This document shows positions 21,776-33,268 of a stretch of DNA of 64,000 bases, piece after piece. The notes below the pieces were generated by a model. That model was not told where the DNA came from and did not search any database. It saw nothing but the letters and a program-made list of their open reading frames with translations. A program made the translations under genes and the position numbers. Origin of the DNA: Guillardia theta CCMP2712 (taxonomy: Eukaryota > Cryptophyceae > Pyrenomonadales > Geminigeraceae); assembly GCF_000315625.1 (NCBI RefSeq), contig NW_005434652.1, forward strand, positions 180,367-244,366, read 5' to 3'. Position 1 is the first letter of the stretch; each line of letters opens with the position of its first letter.

Positions 21776-23344
21776 TCATGCACTGAGAAGAGGCGAGTAG
21801 TGCTGATGACAACCTTTCTGCAGTCTTGGAAAAGGGCAGGATGAACTCAAGTTCTCTCGAGTCGTTTCCAGTTCCTTTTGCCTGTTTGAATGAGTCAGCG
21901 GCAGCCAAGGAGGCGAGATCTGGGTCACATTCTTAGGAGCTGTTGAAAAGTTGATCTCGAATGAGTTCTGCGAGATATGATCGTTACATAAGATCATGAA
22001 GTGAGGCGAGGAAGAGGAAGGGACGAAGGGTGAGAGTAGAAGAGGGGAGGCAGAGGGAGCGGAGGCAAGAAAGAAAGTTGAGGGAGAGGGGGAAAAATGC
22101 AGGAAAATCAAAGCAAAGCGGCAGGAAGAAGAAAGAGATGCTGTGGAAGGGAGGATAGAAAGGAATGGAGGCAGGGGGGAGAGGGGGGGGATGTTAGAAG
22201 GATTCAACGAACTTTTGTCAGGTCCATATTGTACTGCTGGGCTCTCTTGAAAAACGAATCGTCTTCTTCATTTGGCATGTACGAGGATCGAAAACTCTCT
22301 CGGCTACTGTCTCGGTGAGTTAAACATTTTCTTACGGGCGGTCTGTGTAGTATCTGCAAGATCGTCAGCAAATGAGTGAGACGTACATGTGCTATTACTG
22401 GATGCCTGACGGCCATGCCATGTCGAATCTCAAGGTTGCCTTTGGAAGATCTCATCGGCGAGATTGCTTCCTCTTCTTCTCCCTCTCCTGTCAATCATCA
22501 TCATCATCATCATCATCGCCCTACTGATCAGTTCCTCCTCCCCCTCCCTCTCCTGTAATCCCCTTCCCCTTCTTCCTCCTCCTCCTCCTCCTCCTCCTTC
22601 CTTTTCCTCCTCCATCTCTACATCTGAACAGTGCAAGAGCTGCAATGAGAGTTTTACCTTCATCAAAACTTTTCCGTGGCGATTCAAATCTGGACCAAAT
22701 TCCCTGGAAAGAGTCAGACCTCAAAACTTTCAACACAGAAGAAAAGGGAGAGGAAAAGAAAAAGAGTCGAGATTCACTTGCATTCAAACAACAAACACCG
22801 ACATGAAAGAGCCCAAGGGGCAGGAACAGTGGCAAAAACATGAGGAATGGAATAATGATGATGGAGGAGGAGGAGGAGGAGGAGATTGAGGTTGTTGTTG
22901 CTGTTGTTGTTGAGGAGGAGGAGGAGGAGGAGAAGGATAAGGGTAAGGGTAAGGAGAAGGAGAAGGAGAAGGAGAAGGAGAAGGAGAAGATGATAAGGCG
23001 GAAGGGGAGATGAGGAGCAGGAAGAAGGAAGAAGGAAGAGGAAGGAAGAGGAAGAGGAGCTGTACCGAGGGATTCGGTCGGTAATAATTCTCTCTGTAAG
23101 TTGCGGGACGAGATTCTGTTTGAAGAAAAATGTCAAAAAGGAGGATACTAGAATGAACAATTCGTAGGAAGAGAAGCGGAGGGGAGGAGAAGGGAAACGG
23201 AGGTTGTGGCAAGGACAAGACAGGATGAGGAAAAGAGAAGCGAAGGAGCGGGAGGGGCAGGGGAGAGTATCCAAATGAGAATGCTAAGTACAGCAGAGCA
23301 CCTTGAGACATGTTCCAGGCAACATCGTCCATGACATTCTGCAT
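21776..23344 (-). CDS. Hypothetical spliced gene, middle unresolved
   Basis: Start exon 23344-23302 (MQNVMDDVAWNMSQ) joins 23115-23066 (SRPATYRENYYRPNPS). At the 3' end, 22455-22387, 22353-22213 and 21967-21776 join in phase and end in a stop. They encode a basic/Ser-rich stretch (LHRPPVRKCLTHRDSSRES), NEEDDSFFKRAQQYNMDL and INFSTAPKNVTQISPPWLPL. One or more exons between 23066 and 22455 were not resolved, so this could be two genes. The family is not recognised. The middle contains long GGA/GAA microsatellites (22586-22620, 22860-23040). Confidence 0.45.
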
Positions 23345-23831
23345 CCTTTTCAGTCACAGCCTTTCATCATGCAGGGAAACAAGAATGCATGCACACAGAG
23401 GTGAATACAAGAACAGGACACAACAATAAAAAGCACACAGTGAAACAAACATCTTCAATCACATTACATATCGATCAGACAGTTGACCTGCATTGGCTTC
23501 CAAGGCAGACCCGGAACCTTTTTCTTCTCATCCAAGTTGTACGTCTTAGTCTGGATCGACCCCTTGTACCAGTAGGTGGAAGAATCTACAACAAAACAAT
23601 AACGAAGATATCAAAATCGATGATGGCGTCTCTTGCCAGAAGTCTTCTTTGACATTTCTACTTCTTCACTGCTCTGGCACGTCTGGAATGAAAATCAACG
23701 CCATGTCATTTGTGTGAATATCTTTCTGACCTCTTTGCTCTTATCGCTCTTGCTGCTCTCATATCTTCGAAGTTTTCTACCGTCATCATCAGTCATCTTA
23801 ATCGCCATCGCCATCGTCATCGTCATCATCA

Positions 23832-23872
<41 letters not shown>

Positions 23873-24394
23873 ATCGTCGTCATCATCTAATTGCATCTCA
23901 TATTTTTGTCACATTTCTTCCGATCTCCATCCAGGTCTCCATCCTGCAGGTAACCAAGGTCACATCAAATCACATGTTCAGAAACTGTCAACCATTGCTT
24001 GTAATGCGAAAGACGCTTGTCGGACTTGCGGCCTCTGATGGAGATTGCTGTGAATACAGATCAGATTGCCATGGCTACGTTTCTCAAACTGCAACCTCGT
24101 CTTCTAAATTCACATCAGGAGAAATGATTTCTTCTGTTTCCACTGCATTCTTCGCTCGCGGAGATCGTCTGGAGGATGAGAAATAATGGAGAGGGGAGGA
24201 GGAGCGAGGCGAGGCGAGGCGAAGGGAAGTAAAGAGAGGAGAGGAAAAGGAACCCAGTCAAACACGATGTCAGCAAAGAAAAAGAGATATCTCGCTGCAA
24301 TCATAACGGACCACCTGACTTCATCCTTTGTGGCCTTTGACTCACTGCTCGTTGTTCGTTAGCTACATGCAAGCAAAGGCCATCAAACGTTTCC
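23345..24394. other. Intergenic, (CATCGT)n microsatellite at 23800-23890
   Basis: No gene recognised on either strand. The hexamer CATCGT and the trimer CAT repeat about 15 times at 23800-23890. Confidence 0.6.
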
Positions 24395-24681
24395 TCACAT
24401 TGCAAGGAGCTTCTGCAGTTGTGACGTCTCCAACCCGACATTCTGCAGCATCGAGATCAAATAGGGAAGTCGCCTGAGCAATTTCACCTGCGCAAACAGC
24501 ACTCTGGAAAACGTCTCAAAGCTGACCATCCCTTGTTTCTTGTCATCCAACTTCTCCTTCCAATCAATCTCTTCCATTACACGTAGGAGGTTTTCCTCAC
24601 CTTTCTCCACACCAGATCCACCACCTTCTCACCAACATCGGAGAAGCTCTTGAGAGACTCGCTATTTGGTTCTGTCGACAT
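24395..24681 (-). CDS. Small EF-hand-like protein
   Basis: Two exons, 24681-24601 and 24568-24395, separated by a 32-nt intron (GTGAGG...AG), giving 84 residues: MSTEPNSESLKSFSDVGEKV and onward. The segment KIDWKEKLDDKKQGMVSFETF looks like one degenerate EF-hand loop followed by an amphipathic helix. Without the intron the frame is broken. The gene and the very short intron are plausible but unproven. Confidence 0.5.
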
Positions 24682-25068
24682 TTTCGGTCTACATGAAGAA
24701 TGTCATAACTCTTGTTTTCTTTCCGTGTTCTTCACCCAATGGACTTCTTCAGTGCTACTCCGTTTACAGTTCGCGCTGGCATGCCGCAAGCGATCGATGT
24801 GGTTCTGATCACTCCCAATTTGAGCAAAAGATTCTCTGCAAGCATGTAAGCCGGGAGGAACAGGAGGAGGAGGAGGAGGAAGAGGCAGAAGGGATTTTGG
24901 GGGAGCGATGGAGGAGGAGGAGGAGGAGGAGGAGGAGGAGGAGGAGGAGGAGGAGGAGGAGAAATCCTACTGAAATCCCTTCTTGTCATGTATCCATTGC
25001 CTTGTTGAGCTCCCATCAAGAACCTACACATTTCCATAACCAGGAACATTCACCAGACACTCTTTTCT
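24682..25068. other. Intergenic, (GGA)n microsatellite at 24855-24962
   Basis: A GGA tract of about 25 units, no gene recognised. Poly-Pro and poly-Arg ORFs across it are artefacts. Confidence 0.7.
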
Positions 25069-25386
25069 TTACGCTTTCTTCGCATTGATGGCCTTCCGCA
25101 GAAGCCCCATCATCACCAGAGAAAGAGCTGCATCCTCCCCCACCTCATGCTCTCCCTCCTCCTCTTCCTTAGCCGCAGTCTCTCCCTCTCCTTCGATCAA
25201 CTGCTGCGAGACCTGTCGAGGAGAGCACGTGGCCGAGACCGTCCTCGCCGTTCTGACTGCCATGGGGAAGTCGAAGCTCATCATGACGCCTTGTGACATA
25301 GTCTGCGACTGTCTCACTGTGCTACTCATCAGCTCGTTCACCACGTCGCTCCCGACGACATGGCGCAGCGCAAATTTTCCTGCCAT
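25069..25386 (-). CDS. Small protein, unknown function
   Basis: Single exon, 105 residues, starting MAGKFALRHVVGSDVVNEL. A basic/Thr-rich first half (VRTARTVSATCSPRQVSQQL) is followed by an acidic run (EEEEGEHEVGED) and a short hydrophobic C-terminal helix (ALSLVMMGLLRKAINAKKA). It could be a small mitochondrial or membrane-associated protein; nothing identifies it. A GGCCCGGGCCGGGCCGG element lies about 200 bp upstream (25583-25602). Confidence 0.55.
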   Translation of the reverse strand: MAGKFALRHVVGSDVVNELMSSTVRQSQTMSQGVMMSFDFPMAVRTARTVSATCSPRQVSQQLIEGEGETAAKEEEEGEHEVGEDAALSLVMMGLLRKAINAKKA

Positions 25387-25952
25387 GGGAAGGCGTCGGC
25401 CAACTGCCGGAAGAAAGTGATGTTGAGTAAAGATTAAGTGACCTTTATGTTAATTTAACTAGAAGATCAGTTAATTTAGATAGAATCTAGCTAAATCTAT
25501 CTGCTGGTTATCCGACCGTTACAACAATGAACTCTATTACCGTTGCATTACCGTTTCACTGTAGTAAGGTCAGGTTGGCCCAGGCCCGGGCCGGGCCGGC
25601 GGTGACTGAAGGTGAAGAGACTGAAGGACTCAACTTACGTTGGGGCCAGCAATAATGGCGAGAAGGGCCGGCGACACGGAGAGAGGGACTGAGAGGACAT
25701 GCAGGAAACTTAGACGGCAGTGGGGCCTGACGGCACTCTTGTGCCTCCCAGATGAGCATCATCGGATGTGCTATCGTTGTTGGGAGTCAAGAAGATTCTG
25801 ATGTAGATCAACGAGGACCTTGTGACCTGATGTCTGACAACCAAGTTGACGTAATTGGCGGCTCATCGAGTTTCATCGCAACGACACGAAGTTTCGCTAC
25901 CTGCCATGGCGCAGCCAGACATACAAGTGAAGAGAAATGAGCTCAAGATCGA
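25387..25952. other. Intergenic with short GGCCGGGCC element
   Basis: Contains GGCCCGGGCCGGGCCGG at 25583-25602. A plus-strand frame from 25752 (MSIIGCAIVVGSQEDSD) may be a first exon of the next gene, but I could not join it in phase. Confidence 0.4.
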
Positions 25953-28900
25953 ATGTGCTTCAACACATCCCATCCATCCACGGAGACGGTCGACCGACAC
26001 ACCGGCAAGGTCGCAAGTCAACCTCAGAGCAGCTCGACGCCTTCTTCTCAGAGGTCGAGAAACAGTCCAGCCTCTTGCCCCCCATCTCATCCTCGTCGTG
26101 TCAGCCGCTCGCTCACACCAACGACGTGGGCAGGTCGATGATGACAGTTTAGACTTGCATGGTGTAACTGGTCTCACAGAAGTTTGCAAGAGCATCGTCA
26201 TAAGGTTGGTTCTTCAAGACATGTACAACCTACTGCGCTCAAGCATTCTGACTGGCTGCACGTAGGGAAGTCCAAAACTGAATGCCAATAGAGCTGTATG
26301 CAATGGTAGTCTTAGACGCATCCAATATGTCTTGGCACTGACTGTTGGCAGAGTCCTGCTACTGGTGCCGTCGACAGAACAGTTGGTGCGGGTGGTGCAG
26401 GGTGAGTCCGAACAGATCAGAGGTAGTGGATCATGTCAGGTAAGAGTTGAGATGTTCAGTCTTGGTTGAGTGCAAGAAGTTTGACTCGATCAAAGATCGC
26501 GGAGCTCACTGCAAAGAAGTTCGTCTGAGAAGCAGAAGATCAAACGTTCTGCCTCGCAACTCAGTCAGGTGTCCAAGAGATTGTTCGCCATAAAGTCTGG
26601 GTCAACACTGGCAGCATCTGCAGTTGGCAATGGCGCGGATCCGAAAGATGCTGTTGAACTGAGTTATGATCATTCACGAATGACTGAGATCGACAAGCTC
26701 CTTGAGCTAGCAACGTTTGCGCTCTCAGCCATCTTGAGCAAGGAGCAGCTGAAGGCTCTGACCAGCAGGGTACACGGTTGCCTTCCAACCAGTGCGAACT
26801 GACTCGTGCCCGTCAGGTGCAGCTCAGAAGTTTTGGGGAGAATGAGATTGTGTTCAGAAGCGGCGAGGTGTGTTCTCCTCAAGTCTACACGGTCAGGGTT
26901 GAAGATGGTTTGCCCAAGTTGGCGATGCGACCAAGTTTTTACATCGTTCACTCGGGAGAGTTTCATGCCTACAACAGACGAGACCCGACAAGATTGAAGC
27001 CGTTTGAGTGCCTGCGAAGAGGATCGGTCTTCGGCGAGCTGTCTTTCTTCTTGCAAGACCAACGCCATTGCACTGTCGTGGCGGGTTGTGAGAGTGTCGC
27101 GATTGAGGTTCTTCTCTCCGAAATGCTGCAGATCCTCGTGCCGGAGGAGAAGCTGGCGGATGCGAGAGAGTCGGAGGTGAAGGAGGAAGAAAGCTCCGCT
27201 AGTCATCAGGACAGATACCTCGCTCTGCTCAAGGGAAACAGATCAAAGAAGGTGAGGCTGCCAGTTGTTCGTAACCTTGTGAGGAGTGATGATGTGATCG
27301 TAGGATAAGATGTACCATTTCTACCGGAGAAAGGCTGAGATTGAGGTGTTTGGCCTCCCGCTCAACGAGGACTCGAGGAAGAGAGAATGGAGGACGGGAG
27401 CCTACGCGCGGAAACTCAAGAGAATCCTCAACTTCGAGCTCACCATCTACTACGTGGTGAAAATTCAGTTTCTCGTCCGTCGGTTCCTGCGCAGGTTGAG
27501 GCTGAAGGCGCAGAAGGCGAGGGAGAGGGAGCGGGAGAAAGCTGCTCTCTTCCTCCAGCGCATTGCTCGAGGCTTCCTGGCGCGGATCTTCTGCAACAAG
27601 ATGAGGATGACCAACGGGCTGCAGCCCTTGAACTTCCAGGAGCTCTTCGAGAGGAGGAGGCGAGAGAAGGCTCAGATGCAGATAACGGCGCATGTCAAGC
27701 AAGAGTCAGCTAGGCTCTGGAACCTGTTCAACTTCGCCAACGACAAGATTTTGAGCGTCTATCGACAAGACTTCCGCAAACAACATCTGGAGCAGCTGAA
27801 AATCCTCATGACAGCCATTGAGGACGGAAAGATCGGCAAGTTTGCCTTCTATGATGTCGCTAAGGACGCGAAGATCCCCGGGAAAGCGCTGAAGAGATGG
27901 ATCAACGATGAGAACATCGTCAAGAAGCGCAGGGACGAGGAGACCAACCAAGATTTCGAGTTGCGGAATCAACGGACCAAGGAGCTGCTGGAGGAGCAGT
28001 TGCTGGTGTGGGCAGGCAGGAACGAGTCAGTGCGGGAGGCCATCGGGTTGTGGAAGGTAGAGGTGTTGAGCTACAAGGAAGCGGCTCCCGAGGTCACCAA
28101 GAAGCCTCATCCCCTGTGCAGCATCATCCCTGACTACTACGACATGAAGTCTCTCAGAGAGATCCTGTCGCAGTCAGAGAGCTGGCTGGGACTGAACCCT
28201 CCTTCAGCCCGCTCCGAGGCCTCGCTCGCTGAAGGAGGTTGGATGCTCGACAGCCTGCTCAACCATGTCAGTGAGCAAGAAAACTACGAGCTCCAGCACC
28301 AGGAGCAGCTTGCTCGGGCCCTGGTGGAGACGCATGCTACAGCTGAGAGACCGAGCAGCAAGGTCGAGCTCGAGGAGCCAGCAGGCTTCGGATCGGCATC
28401 GTCCTCTGCTGAAGTCTTGGAAGGTGCAGACGTCAGGCTAGGAGCTCCTGAGCATGAAGCTGCGATCAGGCCGGATGTGGAGATGTTCATTGCGAGGATA
28501 AAGGCAGCGCTGTACCATAGCAAGGTTGACATCAGGAAGATGTTTCTTGCACTCGACAAAGACAAGGATGGCTACCTGTCACTGCATGAGTTTGACAACG
28601 CCATGAGGATTCTCAACGTTCGGATCAACTCACGAGATCTGTATGACATCTCAAAGACGTTTGTTGATGATCGCATGCCGACTCAATTGTGCTTGCGAAT
28701 GTTCCTCTCGTGCTTCACATCCGATCTGATCTGCTCGGAGTCCATCACAGACAAAGTCTCTCTCTTCTCCTCCACAGTGATGGCCGACTTCGAGGCGTTT
28801 GCTCAGAGCAAGGAGAAGCTGGAGCAGGAGCTGATCTCCAAGGGGAGCCACCTCTTGGATCAGTTCTATGACTTACTCTTCAGCAACCAGTGGAAGAGGA

Positions 28901-29576
28901 GGGAGGACAAGGTAGAGCTCTTGTCCTTCTGTGCCCTCAAGAGCGTCATCAGCCTCTTCGAGCTCGACTGGCACGACCGAGACACGCTGGTCAGATTTGT
29001 CAGAGTTCTCTTGTACATTCACGAGCAACTTTGGAGTCAGCTGTTGTTGGAGTTGTGCACTTGGTACATGCCGATCGAGTCAGAAGCGCATCTTAGGAAG
29101 CAGCTGATAGCGATGAAGACAAAGGATGAGCGGACGAGTTTTCATGCGCTCTCACGCAGAATGTCTTGCTTCATGCCGCAGCAGGTGGGGAAGTTGGAGG
29201 ATGTGAAGTTTGTGATAGGCTGCAGGAATTGCTCGCGCATCAGTTCTCTGAGTTTGCAAGGGAGAATACCGACACCACATGTGAAGAGGGGAAACTGATG
29301 GGTGAGGATGGTTTGTTTCTAGTTTTTGTTTGACCTTGTTGTAGAAGTGAATATGGATCAGATCAAGCTCAGAAGCTTCAGACTTTGGAGTAAATTGAAG
29401 ACAGGTTGGTGTGCTGTTTCACCTTTGCTTCTTTGCGCCACGTCGTGTGCGTTTGCTGACGCTTTCTTGGCGGAGCAGAGAAGGGAAATGTTGTCTTGGA
29501 GATGTTCATAGATGTTTGTAATCAGCTCACAAATCTTTGTCACATAGAAAGAGAAGTTGACGAGCTCTTCCGATAA
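25953..29576 (+). CDS. Cyclic-nucleotide-binding-like / IQ / EF-hand protein
   Basis: Exons 25953-26133, 26180-26204, 26352-26439, 26477-26518, 26569-26769, 26817-27251, 27304-29184, 29226-29310, 29345-29404 and 29479-29576, all in phase; the 5' end is uncertain. After a Ser/Pro-rich N-terminus comes a cNMP-like beta-roll (QLRSFGENEIVFRSGE, YIVHSGEFHAY, then GSVFGELSFFLQD), with the GE of the phosphate cassette but no clear Arg after it. Next are two IQ-like motifs (KIQFLVRRFLRR and LFLQRIARGFLAR), then long charged helices, and near two-thirds a canonical EF-hand loop DKDKDGYLSLHEF. IQ motifs bind calmodulin and EF-hands bind calcium, so I infer a calcium/cyclic-nucleotide sensor, perhaps ciliary. 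Introns go down to 34-37 nt. Confidence 0.85.
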
Positions 29577-30350
29577 CTTGCATATTTTTCATGCTAACTT
29601 GTAATGTCTGTGCTTTGTTGTAGATATGTGTCTGTGTGTTGTAACTTTCAAGCGTCTTTGTACATAACACTCGTTTTCAAAGAGGCTATTAAAGTCATCT
29701 TGAAGTTTACAAACGAAAAACAAGAAGACTAAATGATCTTTGCACAAATCAAGTTCACAGACGTAACAGAACAACTTGCTTTGTCTACCTTGAATATGAC
29801 AAAACTCCAGCCTGTTCCCCTTCCTGCCTCTCCTCCTATTCACATTCCTCCTCTAATCAAGAGTTCGGATACGTCGACCATCAGCTCCACTGCGAATCTG
29901 CAAGAGAGATTGAGCATGAGCAGATTGAGCATGAGCAGATTGAGCACGAGCAGATTGAGCATGAGCAGATTGAGCACGAGCAGATTGAGCACGAGCAGAT
30001 TGAGCACGAGCAGATTGAGCACGAGCAGATTGAGCACGAGCAGATTGAGCACGAGCAGATTGAGCACGAGCAGATTGAGCACGAGCAGATCAAGGAGGGA
30101 TGAGACGAGAAGAAAGGCAAAAAAGACAGGCCAGATGGTGAGAAGAGCAGAAGATGGAGATGGGCATTAGATGAGGAGCAACAGGTTTTGAAAAAGTAGG
30201 GAGGACAGAGGTGGTTGGCGGAGCGCGACGGGAGGGAATGATGAGTAGGAACAGGAGGACGGAAGAGGAGGGAGGAGAACGGGACAGGTTGAAGAGAAAA
30301 GAGCAGGGAAGTGGGAGAGGAAGAGGATTCTGAGCTGTAATCGGATGTAC
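29577..30350. other. Intergenic with 15-bp minisatellite
   Basis: Contains the minisatellite at 29909-30090 and the 3' flank (or a last unseen exon) of the EHD-type gene. A plus ORF with LSTSR repeats is generated by the minisatellite. Confidence 0.5.
29909..30090. repeat. 15-bp minisatellite (AGATTGAGCAYGAGC)n
   Basis: Twelve near-perfect 15-bp units; only the Y position (T or C) varies. As 15 is a multiple of three, it stays open in several frames. Confidence 0.95.
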
Positions 30351-32485
30351 CACAGCGCTGTCGAGGAGTTGAGGGATATCCTTCGTTAGCATCCTTTCAA
30401 TGTCATACACCTGAGATATTGACATCAGCATCCTCCCCTTCTCCTTCTCCCTCTTCCTCTCTCCTCCTCTCTCTTCCTCCCTCCTCCTCGCTCTAACCCC
30501 CCCTGGCTCTTGCCCCTGCCCCTGCCCCTGCCCCTGCCCCTGCCCCTGCCCCTGCTCCCACCCCCCCATCTACTGTCTTGCTTCTTCCCTACATCCTGTT
30601 GTTCTGATATATCAATTTCAATCTCACGTACCAGATTCTTGTTCAGTCGAGGGATCTCGCGAAGGTCCTGAAACCAGATAAGCGGACAGAAAACCTTCAA
30701 CCCCCTCATTCCTCCTGCTCCTCCACAGCATGTTCTCCCTCTTTCCCTGTACCTCTTCTCTTCTCTCTCATTGTCTTGACTTACCTTGATTTCCCTCAGT
30801 TTTGTCTTCATCCTCTCACAATTGGGAAAGTCACCTAGTGGAAGGTTGTACCTGTACGCCATTTACGACTCAGCATTCAGACACATTCCTCCTGCTCCTG
30901 CTTCAGCCACCCCCCCCCCCCTTTCCTCCTCCTCCTCCACCTCCTCCTCATCATCATCATCATCTCTTGTTCCCATTACTCTTGAGTCAGCAGAGCTTCT
31001 CACTCTTTCCCATCTCACTTCCCTTCCTCCTCCTCCTCCTCCTCCTCCTCCTCCTCCGTCCCTCCGTCCCTCCCCTCCTCCCCCTCCCTCCAACCTCTGA
31101 GCAGCAAGCACGAAGTTGCGATCCAGCGCGTCTATCAAGTCCTTCTGCTTCTCCGCCTTGTTCCACACCGTCACCGTCGCCCACCCAGCGATCTGCTTCC
31201 TCAGGTAGTGCACGATGAACGCGTGCACCTTCACCGACCGAGCTCGCCGCACCAGCGAGCTCACCCGACGGAGGATCGTGTTCTGCGGCAGAGCCACCAG
31301 CTCCTGTACCAAGTCTGCCTTCTCCCGCTGCAGCAGCAGCGCATGCGCGTTGCTGTTGACCCACTCGGCTGTTGCGGTGCTCTCCTCCTCGTCCCAGAAC
31401 GAGCCCATGAACACTCGTGGCACCTCCGGCGTTCTCAGCACCTCCCCGAGCGACCACATGAGAGCTCCGTAGACGCGGAGAAGCTGCTGGGTGTCAATCT
31501 GCTGGACTTTGTTGAGCAGGATGCGGATCTTGTCTTGGTGGCCCCGCAGCTTGTCGAGGATGGACTGAAGCTCGTCGGAGATGTCGAGCTTGTGAGCATC
31601 GAACATGACGATGATCAGGTCTGCTCGAGAAGCAAACCATTCGATGATGGAGGAAAACTCGTACTCCCTCCCCTCCCTGTGCTTCTTGTTCGACAGCACA
31701 CCCGGCGTGTCGATCAGCGTGATGTTGCGCAGCAGCGGCGCAGTGCTCGTCGCCCCGCAGAAGCGGGAGAGGAAGGCGTTGCCAAACTCAGCGAGGCCAT
31801 GGAAGGGAGAGTCCTTCTGCATCGACAGCGCATGTCCAGGGATGACCCGCTCGTCGTTGCCCGCCATGACGGCAACAAACTGATCTGTCGTCGGCTCCGG
31901 CCCGATGCGCATTCCAGGGAAGTCCTTTCCAAGGAGCGCACGGATGAAAGAGGTCTTGCCGACCGAGTACTGGCCGAGAAGGAGGACGATGGGTTTAGCA
32001 TCAAAGTCTGAAGCCTCCAGCGTCGATCCCTTGGAGAAGAACGAGTACCACGACGCTTCCTCCAACGGTTTGACCCTCTTGATGTACAGGTTCCTCAACC
32101 CCTCGAACACCTTGTCCTTGTCCAGTGACGTCTGCGTCTTGTTCACGAGCTGCAGAACGTTCTCACTCTGCGGATCCCCGCTAGACGCTCCCAGTCCCAT
32201 CCCCTGCCCTCTCATCTGCCCCCCATATCCTCCTGCTCCACCCTCCCTCATGCTCTGCATGTTGGGGGCGTCAGGCCTGCGAGCGAACATGGCCTCGTCC
32301 TCGTCAGAGTCGGAGTAATCCTGCCCCCCCCACAACTTCAGCAGGCGAGCAGAAGGCCTGAAGGCATCGCAACGAGACAGGCTGAGAGACGGAGGAGAAA
32401 GGGCCTCCGATGCCGCAGGCATGCAGGAGCTAAGGAGGACCAGACATGCGATCGGAGCCATAGAGCTATGGACGGCGCTCTTCAT
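30351..32485 (-). CDS. EHD-type dynamin-like GTPase with N-terminal signal peptide
   Basis: Exons 32485-31095, 30851-30785, 30667-30632 and 30410 to about 30351 join in phase; the true stop is uncertain. The GTPase domain is unmistakably EHD: GQYSVGKTSF at 171-180, FPGMRIGPEPTTDQF, LIDTPG at 258-262, REYEFSSIIEWFASRADLII, FDAHKLDISDE, ILLNKVQQID and RVYGALMWSLG. The C-terminal exons carry YNLPLGDFP and MLTKDIPQLLDSAV, as in the family's helical domain; no EH domain is seen. EHDs are membrane-remodelling ATPases. Unusually, the first 30 residues are a signal peptide (APIACLVLLSSCMPAASEA) followed by a Ser/Arg-rich segment (AFRPSARLLKLWGG), suggesting delivery to the complex plastid or the ER. 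Low-complexity GGA repeats at about 31020-31090 lie in intron 1. Confidence 0.88.
30508..30551. repeat. (CCCCTG)n hexamer repeat
   Basis: Seven CCCCTG units within the last intron region of the EHD-type gene. Confidence 0.9.
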
Positions 32486-33268
32486 GCTTCTACGGCTCTT
32501 GTACGGTTGCAATTTGCACCTGACTGGACAACAGGATTTCTGGGAGGGGAAGAAGGAGCCTCCAGCTTCAATCTAGAAAAGATTGCAAGGTTTGAACTTT
32601 CTTTGCAACTCCTGGATGACAAACGAGTGCTTGCTCCCTTTGCCCTAGTGATAAGCTCTCCTCCTCTCGGGGTCTTCTGTAGTTCGAGTTTCTCTGGTTT
32701 GCATGAAGATCTCGAAGCCACTCCCTCCTTCCAGATTCGCGTGACGTCAGTCCTTGCTTTCGCCCACCCTCCGTCCTCTCCTTCAGATGGACGTCCCTTC
32801 CCTTGTTGTCTCTACTGACCTCTCTCCTCCCTTCCTCTGCTTGTTCCCCTCTCCTCTCCTCTCCTCTCCTCTCCTCTCCTCTCCTCTCCTCTCCTCTCCT
32901 CTCCTCTCCTCTCCTCTCCCCTCCTCTTCACTACTTCGCACTTCGGCCTCCTCGGGCCATGCTTGACCTCCTTATCACCCACCCTACTTTAGGTAGGGCT
33001 ACTACCTACTCATAGTAATTTCTACCCCCATAACGATTCTAATTGAACCCGGTACTTGTCCTTTATACGGACCCCCACCCTGGGAACAGACCTAACACCA
33101 CCCACGTCTTCATCATAGGGCATACTACCCCTTTCGATCTAGGGTCTACCCCACCAAAATTAAGTACCCGGTTCTTCAACTGTGAATTGTTCTTGAATCA
33201 TAAGGTGGGTACTTTTGGAATTGGACCTCATCCCCTACTGACCACTTTGGCGGGAAAGAAGCCCTTCC
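32486..33268. other. Intergenic: pentamer repeat, then C-run array
   Basis: A (CTCCT)n repeat of about 14 units at 32850-32917, then at 32970-33240 spaced CACCC/TACCCC motifs (the minus-strand form of the G-run array) reaching to within about 35 bp of the POLD2 start. Confidence 0.6.
32970..33240. repeat. G-run motif array 2, minus-strand orientation
   Basis: CCACCCTAC, CTACCCCCAT, GACCCCCACCCTGGG, CTACCCCTTT and CTACCCCACC words at roughly 20-50 bp spacing, just upstream of the POLD2 gene. Confidence 0.55.

Noticed and set aside
29909-30090. Resemblance of the 15-bp tandem repeat to a CRISPR array
   Set aside because: There are no spacers; units are directly adjacent, and this is a eukaryotic genome.
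29733-30170. ORF of LSTSR repeats as a structural protein gene
   Set aside because: The frame is open only because of the minisatellite; no start context, splice pattern or flanking coding signal supports it.
31208-32011. Plus-strand ORF of 267 codons
   Set aside because: It is the antisense of the EHD GTPase domain, whose minus-strand motifs are unmistakable.
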